Shown piece after piece: positions 12,263 through 23,261 of a DNA stretch of 64,000 nt. The position numbers were made by a program, and so were the translations under genes. Position 1 is the first letter of the stretch. Every line of letters begins with the position of its first letter. The notes beneath the pieces are model-generated. The model did no database searches. It was not told where the DNA came from and saw only the letters and a program-made list of their open reading frames with translations. The DNA comes from Diphasiastrum complanatum (taxonomy: Eukaryota; Streptophyta; Lycopodiopsida; Lycopodiales; Lycopodiaceae), in NCBI GenBank assembly GCA_029204225.1, contig CM055097.1:49098153-49162152 (forward strand). Reading direction: 5' to 3'.

Positions 12263-13302
12263 ACATGGCAACATCAAGTGGAGTCATGTTGGAAGCCAAT
12301 GATAGGCTTACCTCATGTAACTATTCATTGTGGAAAGTGAGGATGGAATCACTTCTTGAGATTGGATCTATCTACTAAAAATCAAAGATGAAGTGTATGA
12401 TGTCTTTGTTAAGCTCAAGAATGCAAGGGAAACCAATTTTTCACAAGGATCAAGTGCTTAAGGAGTGACAACGGTGGTGAGTAGATATCTACCAAGTTCA
12501 AGTCCTTTTGTGATGAGCATGGGATCAAGAGGGAGTATACAACACCAAGGACCCCACAACAAAATGGAGTGACTGAAAGGAAGAATAGGACTTTATGTGA
12601 AAGTGCTAAAGACACGAGGCTACGTGCTAAACTTGAAAAACCATTTTGAGATCAAGCTTTGTTGTGTGCCAATTTCTTGGCAATAGGTGGTTGAGTGCTA
12701 TTTTGGATGGAAGGAAGGACATTTTTTGAGATGCTATTCAAGAGGAGGCCAAGTGTCAACTTTCTAGGAACTTTTGGATTCGCATCCTATGTCAACATCA
12801 CTCTTGATGATAGGACCAAGGAGGATCCATCTTCAAGGAAAGTTATTTTTGTTGGATATAGTGAGGTGAGTAAAGCCTACAAGGTTTACATTCCTACTAC
12901 TAACAAAGTGATTGTTGGTAGAGATGGCATTTTTTATGAGGGAAACATTCCAAAAGTGTCTTCAAGTACTATTGATGATGATGTGGATGGATCTAACATT
13001 CTTGATGTTGATGTAAAGGATCCTACTTTAGATGGTGATGATGATGGACCTTCATCAAGTCAAAAGCCAAGGAGAACATCAAGGGAAAGACAAATGCCTT
13101 CAAGGCTCACTTATGCTGAAAAGGGTAAGCAAGTAGTTTTTGGAAATTGCTTTCCTAACCTCTTTTGATGAACCTACAAGTGTAGATGAAGAAAGGAAAG
13201 AAGAAGATTGTATCCAAGCAATGGATCTTGGGTATCAAGCTCTTATGGAGAATGAAACATCTTTTGATGGATCTTCTTGTGTCGATGATGCTATGCAAGT
13301 GG
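12263..13302 (+). pseudogene. E1: internally deleted copia gag-integrase-RT relic
   Basis: The gag start MATSSGVMLEANDRL...NYSLWKVRMESLLE (12263-12370) is homologous to the first 32 residues of E2. It then jumps to integrase core sequence (KCLRSDNGG, then PRTPQQNGVTERKNRTLCES) with only a short junction between, so most of gag, protease and the integrase N-terminus are missing. An open frame 12695-13168 covers the integrase C-terminus (ITLDDRTKEDPSSRKVIFVGYSEVSKAYKVYIP). The RT linker start (DEPTSVDEE, IQAMDLGYQALMENET) follows, then unassigned segment X. The integrase catalytic Glu (TERKN) is present here. E2 interrupts the element at 13303. Confidence 0.9.
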
Positions 13303-13889
13303 TGTGAAAAATACAGATCCTAAGTGGATCTAAACTCCAAGATCATTGGCTTGAATGCTTGCACTCCAAACTACATAAGCTAGGAATTGGCAACACATTC
13401 TATGCTACCTAGAATGCAAAGAACTTGATCAAAAAGCATTTACCACAAATGGAAACTTCCATAAACATCAAGTGCGGCCCAAAATAGCATTATACAGTCC
13501 ATAATACATCAGCCTACCACTTTTGGAAAGCACCTAAGATCATACACAATAGCTTGAAGACAATACACACAACAATGCTCTCAATGGAGGAAGAAACAAT
13601 GACAATGATCTATTGATCTCAATGAAGCATACAAAAGGTTTCTCCAACCTGTTCTCCAAGACTTCCCTACTATTTATGGATGAGGAAGATGACTCTCTCT
13701 CCTCTCTCTAGAAGGTACTTGACCCTAGATATTCCCTATATAGGAAAAATAGCTAAAAATGGCTTATATGACCAAAATACATCAAAATGGTCTCATTTTG
13801 AAGGGTATGAAGTTTGACACTTCATCACTATTTACAATTTTAGCCAATTTAGGCCTCAAACTAGCTAGGAAATGTTGACAATTTTCACA
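13303..13889 (-). repeat. E2 3' LTR (587 bp)
   Basis: Ends are fixed by TG..CA termini, the TSD and comparison with the other LTR. It lacks the 68 bp found at 19536-19603 of the 5' LTR, a segment that contains the TTCACACGTGTGAA palindrome. A Ty1/copia LTR supplies promoter and polyadenylation functions. Confidence 0.96.
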
Positions 13890-16800
13890 CTCCCTCTTCA
13901 ACATTGGATGCTAGTTTCAACATAGTCTTTGAGCACATTCCAAGATTAGATCTATGCATTAAATATAGGTCCTTTCCCAATGGTTTGGTGAAGATATCAG
14001 CCACACACTCCTTTGAAGAGACATGTTGAAGCTCCACCTCTTTGGCAATGACTTGATCTCTCACAAAATGGTGAGCAATCTCAATGTGCTTGCTCCTTGC
14101 ATGAAAAACAGGATTGCTTGCCAAGCTTTGGGCTGAAAGGTTATCACAAAGTATGATTGGAGTCTTCTCTGGTTCCAGCAAGTGAAGATCCAATAACATC
14201 CTCTTGATCCAAAGAATCTCCTTGGTGCATGTTGTTAATGCCTTGTACTCGGCTTCGGTGGAAGATAGAGAGATAGTTGGTTGCTTCTTTGATAGCCATG
14301 AGACCACTCCATCTCCAAGATAGATTGCAAAGGCACTTGTTGACTTCCTATCCATTTGATCACCTGCAAAATCTGAATCTGAAAATCCACAAAGGTTAGG
14401 TGTAGTACCTCCATACAAGATGCCAAAATCTCTAGATCCCGAGATGTATCTAAGTACTCTCTTTCCTAGCTTCCAATGAGCCTCACTAGGATCTTGCATA
14501 AATTGACTTAGTTTACCAACCACAAAGCTTAGATCAGGTCTTGTGATGGTTAACCATATAAGAGATCCTATTAGCTTTCTATAGAGAGTAATGTCCTTGA
14601 AGGATCTTTCATTACTTCTTGTAGTTAGCTTTACATTTGATTCCATAGGAGTAGAAACAACTTTACAATCTTCCATATGAAACCTTTTTAGAATAGAGTT
14701 AACATACTTTTCTTGACATATGAATGTAGATTTAGAAGTTCTAATAATCTCTATTCCTAAGATATAATGAAGTTTACCAAGATCTTGAATTTCAAACTCT
14801 CTTTTGAGTGCCATCTTGATTTCATCTATATCTAGATTGTTACCACCACTTAAGATAATGTCATCAACATAGATCAAAAGTAAAGTGATATCATTTTCAT
14901 TCAATCTAAAGTAGAGAGAATGATCATACTCACTCATAACAAAGTTTTGAGAAAGTAAGAAGGAATTGAGCTTAGCATACCAACTCCTTGGTGCTTGCTT
15001 TAGCCCATACAAACTCTTTTGGAGATAGCACACATGATTAGGCTCATCATGTGAAACATAGCCCTCGGGTTGCTCCATGTAAATATCTTCTTCAAGATCA
15101 CCATTCAAGAAGGCATTAGTAACATCCATTTGCCACATATCCCAATCATAAAGAGTTGCAAGAGAGATTAGGATTCGAATAGTTACCATCTTTGCCACGG
15201 GTGCAAAGGTCTCATCATAGTCAATACCATATTCTTGAGCATACCCCTTTGCCACCAACCTTGCCTTGTACTTGTTGATTGATCCATCTTGATTTGTCTT
15301 GATCTTGAAGATCCACTTACAACCAATTGCCTTCTTGTCCTTTGGAAGCTTTACCAACCTCCATGTGTTGCTTTTGATGAGTGCTTGATGCTCATGATCC
15401 ATGGCTTGGATCCATTCCTTCTTTTGAATTGCTTCACCTACACAAGTTGGTTCATCAAAAGAGGTAAGAAAAGCAAAGTTAGAGTTGTCCACCACTTGCT
15501 TTCCTTTTTCATCATAGGTTAGCCTTGATGGCTTAGCCCTTTGCCTTTGAGTCTTCCTTGAAGTTTGCTTTGGAGTGGCATCTCCATCTTCATCCAAGAC
15601 ATCTTGCACATCATGATGATTAGTAGGCACATCAACATCAACATCAACAACATTGGAAACATTCTCTTCATGAAAGATGACATCCCTACTTATGACAACT
15701 TTCTTTGTAGAAGGAATGTACACTTTGTAAGCCTTGCTTACTTCACTATAGCCAACAAACACACCCTTCTTTGATGAAGGATCTTCTTTAGTTCTATCAT
15801 CAAGTGTGATATTGACAAAACATGTACATCCAAAGATCCTACAATGCTTGACACTCGGCCTTCTACCATAAAGAACCTCATGAGGAGTTTTACCATCCAA
15901 GGAAGCACTTGTCCATCTATTACATAGATAGTTAGCACATGCTAAAGCTTCCCCCCAAAAAGACTTAGCAAGATTAGCATGTAGTCTCATTGCCTTGGCA
16001 CATTCACAAAGGGTTCTATTCTTCCTCTTGGCCACTCCATTCTGTTGTGGAGTCCTAGGACTAGACATCTCCCTCTTAATCCCATGTGCTATACAAAAGT
16101 CTTTGAACCTATTTGAGGTGTATTCCCCTCCATTATCAGATCTTAAGCATTTGATCTTTGTATTGAATTGGTTTTCCATTTCATTCTTGAACTTGACAAA
16201 TGCAGCAAACACTTCATCCTTACTTTTAAGAAGATAGATCCAAGTATACCTACTAAAGTCATCAATGAAAGTTGCATACATCTTTGCCCCACCATTGCTA
16301 GTTGTACTAGAAGAATGAATATCAGAATGCACAAGTTGAAAAGCTTCTTTAGATCTAGAAGTAGATCTAGAATAAGCAAGTCTATGAGATTTGGACAAGG
16401 CACAATGTTCACAAACACTATTGTTTGCAACAAGACTTTTAGGGAGACCAAGAACAAGCTCTTTCTTTGCCATTACCTCCAAAGATTTGAAGTTGGGATG
16501 GCCCAACCTCTTGTGCCAAACTTCTTGGTTTGTCAATTGCTCCCTAGCCATACATCCTTCATGATTAGAGATCACACATGCATCAAGCTTGAAAAGTTTA
16601 CCATGCCTCCTACCTTGAGCAATCAAGGATCCACATTTACTTATCAAACATGCATCTCCAATGAACTCCACATCAAGTCCTTTGTCAATCATTTGACTTA
16701 CACTAAGCAAATTCTTAGTGATTGAAGGAATGTACAAAACATTTTCAAGATTTGCTTTCCTATTTGTTGAAAGGGAAATAGGAATAGTGCCTATGCCTTT

Positions 16801-17838
16801 GATGTCACATTGACCATCATTTGCAGTGTAGATGATGTTACCTTCTCCCTCATAAGACAATAAGGATGTAAAGTATTCCTTATGTCTTGTCATGTGAGAT
16901 GAGGCTCCACTATCAATCCACCAAGGATCATTATCATCTATGTTGGCTAACAAACTTGAAGTCATAACAAGTGATTCACATGTGTTATGTTCTTCCTCAT
17001 CTATTGTAAGATTTCCTTGCCTCTCTCCTTGCTCTCTTTTCTTCTTATAACATTCATTTGCAAAATGACCTTTTATCCCACAATAAAAGCACTTGAACTT
17101 TGACTTATTGTTCTTAGTAGAAGAGGAAGAGGAAGAGTGATCATCATGATCAAAGTTACCACCTTTGGACCATTTCCCTTTGCCTTTACCTTTGCCCTTG
17201 AATTTGCCTTTTGTGAAGAAAGCCTCTTCACCTCCACCTTGCAAGGATGCACCATCAAGCTTTGATTGCAACCTATGTTCTTCAGCCAATAAGATTTCTT
17301 GCAAGTCAACCACACTTGGCAAGACTCTTTGAATGGCAAAACTTTGCACAAGGTTAGCATGTTCATTTAGCAAACCATTCAACATAACTTGGACTATTTC
17401 ACCATCTTTTATGTTCTCATCAATGCATGCTAAATCATCACTTAGGGACTTAACTCTCAAGATAAATGCATGAGCACTTTCACCCTCTCTTTGCCTACTA
17501 GAAAATATTTGTCTCCTTAGGGTCAATACCCTAGATGTGGACTTTGATTCAAAGAGCTTCTTTAAGGCATTCCATGCCTCACTTGCACTTTGACACTTTC
17601 CAACTTCCTTGAGAAGTTCATTTGTAACATTCATTTTAATGATATGAAGAGCCCTTTTGGCCTTCTTATCAAACCTTTGTTGCTCTTGAAGTGTGAGAGA
17701 TCTCTCTTCAATTTCTGCAACTATGTCCATGAGTTCTTTCAACTCAAGTAAGGACTCCATCCTCACTTTCCAAGTAGAGTAGTTTGATGAACTCAACCTT
17801 TCACTAGACTCTAGCATGATCCCACCATTGGAAGCCAT
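13885..17838 (-). CDS. E2 gag-pol polyprotein (1317 aa), intact frame with integrase E604K
   Basis: Domains in order: gag (residues ~1-245; NYSTWKVRMESLLE at 19-32), CCHC knuckle C250-C253-H258-C263, aspartic protease with D309-S-G, pre-integrase HHCC finger (H442, H447, C476, C479), integrase core with D506 and D568, RT ~825-1065 (DVTNAFLNGDL at 905-915, YVDD at 990-993), RNase H ~1150-1290 (D1154, E1197, D1232). The length and order are those of a full copia polyprotein, encoded as one frame with no frameshift between gag and pol. The third catalytic residue of the integrase DDE triad, expected 35 residues after D568 within NGV-x-E-RKN, is Lys604 (codon AAG at 16027-16029). E1 and the other relics at 7240 and 41.7 kb have Glu there. 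RT and RNase H motifs look intact. The start is the ATG at 17838. Confidence 0.97.
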   Translation of the reverse strand: MASNGGIMLESSERLSSSNYSTWKVRMESLLELKELMDIVAEIEERSLTLQEQQRFDKKAKRALHIIKMNVTNELLKEVGKCQSASEAWNALKKLFESKSTSRVLTLRRQIFSSRQREGESAHAFILRVKSLSDDLACIDENIKDGEIVQVMLNGLLNEHANLVQSFAIQRVLPSVVDLQEILLAEEHRLQSKLDGASLQGGGEEAFFTKGKFKGKGKGKGKWSKGGNFDHDDHSSSSSSTKNNKSKFKCFYCGIKGHFANECYKKKREQGERQGNLTIDEEEHNTCESLVMTSSLLANIDDNDPWWIDSGASSHMTRHKEYFTSLLSYEGEGNIIYTANDGQCDIKGIGTIPISLSTNRKANLENVLYIPSITKNLLSVSQMIDKGLDVEFIGDACLISKCGSLIAQGRRHGKLFKLDACVISNHEGCMAREQLTNQEVWHKRLGHPNFKSLEVMAKKELVLGLPKSLVANNSVCEHCALSKSHRLAYSRSTSRSKEAFQLVHSDIHSSSTTSNGGAKMYATFIDDFSRYTWIYLLKSKDEVFAAFVKFKNEMENQFNTKIKCLRSDNGGEYTSNRFKDFCIAHGIKREMSSPRTPQQNGVAKRKNRTLCECAKAMRLHANLAKSFWGEALACANYLCNRWTSASLDGKTPHEVLYGRRPSVKHCRIFGCTCFVNITLDDRTKEDPSSKKGVFVGYSEVSKAYKVYIPSTKKVVISRDVIFHEENVSNVVDVDVDVPTNHHDVQDVLDEDGDATPKQTSRKTQRQRAKPSRLTYDEKGKQVVDNSNFAFLTSFDEPTCVGEAIQKKEWIQAMDHEHQALIKSNTWRLVKLPKDKKAIGCKWIFKIKTNQDGSINKYKARLVAKGYAQEYGIDYDETFAPVAKMVTIRILISLATLYDWDMWQMDVTNAFLNGDLEEDIYMEQPEGYVSHDEPNHVCYLQKSLYGLKQAPRSWYAKLNSFLLSQNFVMSEYDHSLYFRLNENDITLLLIYVDDIILSGGNNLDIDEIKMALKREFEIQDLGKLHYILGIEIIRTSKSTFICQEKYVNSILKRFHMEDCKVVSTPMESNVKLTTRSNERSFKDITLYRKLIGSLIWLTITRPDLSFVVGKLSQFMQDPSEAHWKLGKRVLRYISGSRDFGILYGGTTPNLCGFSDSDFAGDQMDRKSTSAFAIYLGDGVVSWLSKKQPTISLSSTEAEYKALTTCTKEILWIKRMLLDLHLLEPEKTPIILCDNLSAQSLASNPVFHARSKHIEIAHHFVRDQVIAKEVELQHVSSKECVADIFTKPLGKDLYLMHRSNLGMCSKTMLKLASNVEEGV
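13890..13899 (-). other. E2 polypurine tract
   Basis: The minus strand GAAGAGGGAG lies directly upstream of the 3' LTR start TGTGAAAAT; this is the plus-strand DNA priming site. The gag-pol stop codon lies across it, a few bases into the LTR. Confidence 0.85.
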
Positions 17839-18998
17839 GATTCTAATGTTTCTTCAACTTTTAGGTTCTGTCCTAAAGCACTTAGCACTCACTTTTCTCT
17901 CAACAAATGATAGATAAAGAGATCTATGAAGATTTAGGACCCTAAAACACTTCTATCTTGAACCTAGATGGTTTCCAAGCATAGAAAGGAAGATTGAAAC
18001 ACATGCAACACTTTGCACACACTAAGAATGGATTACAAAATCAAACCAACCTGAACACACTCTTGCTTAAGCTCTCAAACTTTCCAGCAAGTGACCAAAT
18101 CAAGTTATGGTGTGAAGAGTTACTTGCATTCTTAGAAAATACCCAAAACTAGGATGCCAAGATTACCTAGTAATGAACAAACTTGATCAACATATGATCA
18201 ACACACTAAGATATTGATTCAACCTGTAAAACCACATGTAAACCACACTTCTAAAAGTTTATAAACTCCAGCAAGTGATAAATACAAGATTTAGAGGTGA
18301 ATGAATGAGCACACTTAGTGAATCACAAGACTAGCTTCACTATCTTGTCAAATCTTGGTGTTTAGATGTAGATCTAAGATCACTTCACATGAGAATGTTC
18401 CTCAACCTGTTAAGAACCTGAAAACACACTTGCATAATGGTTAACACCTTCCAGCAAATGCTCCAATCAAATTACATAAGGAGAGTTACTTACATGCTCA
18501 ACAAAGTACACCAAAATTTATGCCAAAATTGATGACAATCTTTACAATATGCTCTTCACAATGGAGCTTACAATATGTTCACCCAAAAAAGGGGATCTTT
18601 CATCCAAATGGGAGCTTTGCTCAGCCTTTAGGAGAATTACAACTCACTCAAAAGAGCATTTGTCATCCACTTAAGGAGAAGTTTCATCCACTTAAGGAGA
18701 GTGTTCATCCAAGAATGGAGATTGTCAACAATAGGATTGAAAAGAACATTGTTAGTATTGAATATGCACAAGCCTCACAATCACAAATGATTAGGTGTTA
18801 TGATCTGATCCAAAATAGTTTCTTTTCAGCCTCTGATCTTCAATAGACCTGAAATATGCTTTTGATCCACAAGTTCAACTCACAAAACAAAGGTTAGTAA
18901 GATTTGATCAACAAAGCAATGCAAAATCATGCTAGAACTTGATCAAACATCCAAATATCACCAAAAATGGAATACTTACTGTAAATAGAAGCCAACCA
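17839..18998 (-). other. E2 untranslated leader
   Basis: About 1.16 kb lies between PBS and gag ATG, with no domain in any frame. The plus-strand frame at 18520-18846 contains short repeats (FHPL/HPLKE) and is judged chance. Leaders of this length normally hold packaging and dimerisation signals, but none can be pinpointed by eye. Confidence 0.7.
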
Positions 18999-19010
18999 GC
19001 TCTGATACCA
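18999..19010 (-). other. E2 primer-binding site (tRNA-iMet)
   Basis: The minus strand TGGTATCAGAGC directly follows the 5' LTR end TTTTTCACA. It is a perfect match to the usual plant copia PBS. Confidence 0.95.
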
Positions 19011-19665
19011 TGTGAAAAATACAGATCCTAAGTGGATCTAAACTCCAAGATCATTGGCTTGAATGCTTGCACTCCAAACTACATAAGCTAGGAATTGGCA
19101 ACACATTCTATGCTACCTAGAATGCAAAGAACTTGATCAAAAAGCATTTACCACAAATGGAAACTTCCATAAACATCAAGTGCGGCCCAAAATAGCATTA
19201 TACAGTCCATAATACATCAGCCTACCACTTTTGGAAAGCACCTAAGATCATACACAATAGCTTGAAGACAATACACACAACAATGCTCTCAATGGAGGAA
19301 GAAACAATGACAATGATCTATTGATCTCAATGAAGCATACAAAAGGTTTCTCCAACCTGTTCTCCACGACTTCCCTACTATTTATGGATGAGGAAGATGA
19401 CTCTCTCTCCTCTCTCTAGAAGGTACTTGACCCTAGATATTCCCTATATAGGAAAAATAGCTAAAAATGGCTTATATGACCAAAATACATCAAAATGGTC
19501 TCATTTTGAAGGGTATGAAGTTTGACACTTCATCATACTGAAAAAATACAGTAAATAAAAACATTGTGGCCTGGTTCACACGTGTGAAACTCCAGAACCA
19601 AAACTATTTACAATTTTAGCCAATTTAGGCCTCAAACTAGCTAGGAAATGTTGACAATTTTCACA
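19011..19665 (-). repeat. E2 5' LTR (655 bp)
   Basis: Direct copy of 13303-13889 with 68 extra bases (19536-19603). The extra segment holds the 14-bp palindrome TTCACACGTGTGAA at 19575-19588. TSD AGTGG follows at 19666. Confidence 0.96.
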
Positions 19666-19670
19666 AGTGG

Positions 19671-20510
19671 ATGGATGTTTTCATAGTTTTACAACAAGTA
19701 ATGGATCTAGAAAACAAATTTTCTCAATGACTTTGATAATCAAGTTGATGATTAAGAGGTTGATCTCAAAGGGCTTCATCAAGGAAAAAGAGAAGGTGGC
19801 ATTTTGGAGCTAGTCAAGAGCATCAAAGGAGAGTCAATTGGCAAGGTGTCATTTTTAAAAAATCATGCACGGCCATAAAGGACCCAGAAGCCTAAGATGA
19901 AAATTGGAATGGAACAAAAAAGTTTGGATCTATTTTTGTAGGTTATTGAGAACTCAAGTAAGGTCAGAGGAGCAGCAAGGGAGTGTTGTTCAATTTTACT
20001 TTACTTGTTTCATCTCATGTTTGAGCATTTTCATGTGGATGTGTGCAAATTGTCAAGATATGGTCAAACTAGCTACATTGGTGAGCATCATTTTGATGTT
20101 GAATTTGTACTAGCATTCTTGGCTAGTTTTGTTGATGGAAATGAAGCTATTGGAGGTTCATTATATCACTCATCCATGACTAAGTTCTCAAGTGTTGAGC
20201 TACTTGGTGCCAATGTTTGGCGATTGTCAATTTTTGGTGAATTTATGGTCATTTTCTTGTGTCAAGTAGATCTTGGAGATGGACTAGCAAAATTTGCTTG
20301 GTTTATGGAGTCATGTGGTGCTGGATTAGTATCATTGATGTACTCACTTACTCATGGATTTCCAAGGCTTGATGGTTTCTTGTGGCAAGATGGAGATGAA
20401 GCCTATTCATGGAATTTTAAAAAGGAAAATCTTTTCTTTATTTGTAATAAGTCTAAAGCTATTATAAAATTCTGTCTCGAGCAAAAAGAAACCTAGCTAA
20501 AGTGATTGAG
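19671..20510 (+). repeat. Segment X, copy 1 (right part; left part 13251-13302 is beyond E2)
   Basis: Homologous to 47440-48045. Shared landmarks include GAGCTAGTCAAGAGCATCAA, CATGTGGATGTGTGCAAATT, CTAGCATTCTTGGCT and TTGTTGATGGAAATGA (one base changed in copy 2). Predicted peptides shared by both copies are FMWMCANCQDM and, in another frame, VLAFLA-x-FVDGNE-x-IGGSL-x-HS. A 163-codon frame is open at 20005-20496. Segment X follows the copia RT linker in E1, in place of the rest of pol. I recognise no protein family in it. Confidence 0.75.
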
Positions 20511-23261
20511 ATGCCAAGTAAGGAAAAGCTAAAGTTGGAAATTGACTTGATAGATTGTCAGTGTGAATGTTTCTCTAGGACTACTTCTTTCTTGCCTAAT
20601 GATTTGTTTTGTTTGAAAGGCACTACAAGAAATTAGTATTGTAGTGAAATGTGGTTCAATTCATAATTTCATTATTTCTCATGTGTGTAGATACTCAACT
20701 TGAAATTGAAACCGACAATTATAGATATATCTAGCTTCAAGTGTAGAGTTGGCCCTTCAAGACCATTTACTTTGTTGTTACAAGTTGATGTTCTTTACCT
20801 TTGGGGTTGTTCACCTTGCCCTTTCATATTGATGTATAGTAAATGAAATGGTATGCTAGTTTTAGGTATTGTACCATGTTATCACCAAAAACAAATTCAA
20901 TTGCAAGGATGCCCAAAGACGATTTGAATCACACATTGGAAGTGTGTGTAAGTATCATGGTCCAGTTTGTCAACTCAGTACTTCATATAAAAATATCGTA
21001 TGATAGAAATGTAGCACTTCACCTTCTAGAATGTCAAATGATGTGCTCAAAACTTGTAGGTAGATGCATATCTATGCTTACTAGTCATTTACGTCACCTT
21101 CTAGAATGTCACCTTTTCATAGTGGAAATAGACAATAGCGAATAATACTTCACAAACGTACCAAAATAACTTGAGATATAAGTACGTGAACTAAATAAGA
21201 AAAAAGAAAAATGTAAGGAATAACTACCAATAAGTCCATTGTTGATATCATTGGCATACTTGAGTAAGATGCCAAGATATTACTAGATGCTCATATGCCA
21301 ATTGATTGACAATCAATGAGATTAGCAAGCCATTAGAGAAACCCATGTGACATCAATCATTGAGAGTTGTGCTCAAATTTAAGGTGCAAATAATATTCCT
21401 TGTGATGTGACAACTATAACTTTGTCTTTTTCTTGGTAGACTCTACATTGTGTTCCATTCATCATAAGAATAAGATTGGATTTCCAAGTAAGTTGATCAT
21501 ATTATATAAAACACATGAAGGAACATCATTAGGATTTTATTCATCATTACTCTAATCTTTGTAACATGTGTATGCACAACAATCACGTGCATTCATACGA
21601 CAACACAACATTTGGATTACAAAGATGAGAAAGACACTTTTTTAAATTTCAAATGGATCTTTTCTTGTTGTATGAGAGGCCAAAAGCTAGATTTCTATAA
21701 GTATATCATACTAGTTACATTTATCTATGTGGCTTATATAATACCGAGTTGAATATATTTATGTCAAATCTATTGCAAAAATGATTCTAAGTTATTTGGC
21801 ATTGCCAAATTTCACCAATTATGAAAAAATAAGCAAAACAATGTTAGTGCCAACATCCTAATCTTTTTTGGAAATGCATGATGATGATATAATCTAAATA
21901 TAATATCGAATAGACTATGCACTTAAATTAAATGAGGTTGGTACAATAAGCTAAGGGGATATAATATTAGGAATTAAGATTAGCACAAAAAAGCTATAAA
22001 CTTCAATGTATATAAGTACCACCTTAGAGCTCAAAATCACAAGTACAATAATAAAGGTGAAGGGACTAAAATTAACTCCTACAAGCCAAGCATTTCTTCA
22101 CCATAAAATGTGGTCAAACTTTTTGCTTTATTGCACTTCAAATCTATAACACTTTATTGAGACTCGTGAAGACCTAATTAGAACAACTTTTCTTAATGCT
22201 AACAAATAAGTACAATTTACATAAGTCTATTGAGGTGTCCTTTCAAATTTTCTCAATCTACATCTAAAAGATAGTGTGAGAAAATAGCTTAACATAATGA
22301 AAATTTTAAGCACATCATTAGAGCTCTTCTCTAGATTTTTCCATGTAGAATTTGGAGATTTTTATGAGACAAATCATTTGTCCAATTCATATCATGATAT
22401 CTTTGACAAAAGGAATCTAGATAGTGTACACATTTGTCACAAATTTGACTTTTATTTGTGAATGGGATAGCTATTTCTAGATATATAAATGCAAGTGTCC
22501 ATATATTTTAATCAAGCAAAGAAAAAGAGAACATGTAAGCAAAGTAGGAAATAAATTACATGCTTAGTTTGACATATATTTGACTTTACATGAGAGTTTT
22601 GTGATTTCAACTCAACTATTTTGACTTCTTGCAAGACACTTTGACAAGAACAAAATCATATCTATATATGTCATTTTTCAACAAGTTGTTTTCTTATCTC
22701 TATATGACATTATTAGTCTCTTATTTCACCCCCATCGCCATGTTACTATCACACTTTATCCATGAACTGTTGATATTACGTCTTTCAATTCAAAATAGCC
22801 ATTTTCGTTATTGCTCATACAATCAATTTATAATACATCCATGACCCTTCTTCTATAAAAATGGTCAAATAGAAAGGAATTTGAAAGATGAAGAAAAGAT
22901 GCCACAAGTACACACAAATGTCATAAGAAAAATATAAAAAGGTTATAAACAAAAGCTCTCTAGTTTATGGAGTTATATGTATTAACACTCATCGAATTTG
23001 AAAGAGAATGCAACGAAAGTAAATTCAACTATGTTGACAAGTGTAAACAATGCTTTGATTTGACTGTGCATGAATAACATCCTGTACGTAGATTCATAAG
23101 TTGGCCTACTACAAGTGATTTGACCTAAAATGAGATTTGGATCAAAAAGATCCACTAATGACTTGATTTGAGATAGAAACCACTCCAATCTTCAAGGAAT
23201 TTATGGTGCCCTCAAATACTCCACTAGATTAGATTAAACCACCAACTCTAGCATGCAACCC
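20511..23261. other. AT-rich DNA, no gene recognised
   Basis: No frame of useful length with a recognisable domain on either strand. If the PBS at 23262 is real, the right part should be the decayed leader of a minus-strand element. Confidence 0.5.

Larger units (their letters stand above)
13303..19665 (-). mobile_element. E2: complete Ty1/copia LTR retrotransposon
   Basis: All structural parts are visible: LTRs 13303-13889 (3') and 19011-19665 (5') with TGTGAAAA...TTTTCACA termini, perfect 5-bp target duplication AGTGG (13298-13302 and 19666-19670), PBS 18999-19010, PPT just inside the 3' LTR, and one uninterrupted gag-pol frame. By eye the aligned LTRs differ at one base (CTCCAAGAC vs CTCCACGAC) plus a 68-bp indel, so the insertion is young. 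It landed in segment X of E1. The one visible functional lesion is Glu604Lys in integrase. Confidence 0.97.

Noticed and set aside
16168-16725. 185-codon plus-strand frame inside E2
   Set aside because: Antisense shadow of the integrase region of the intact minus-strand gag-pol; no family signature.
20511-23261. Search for tRNA, rRNA or a CRISPR-like array in the AT-rich tracts
   Set aside because: No cloverleaf with conserved box sequences, no rRNA-like blocks and no regularly spaced repeats were seen.
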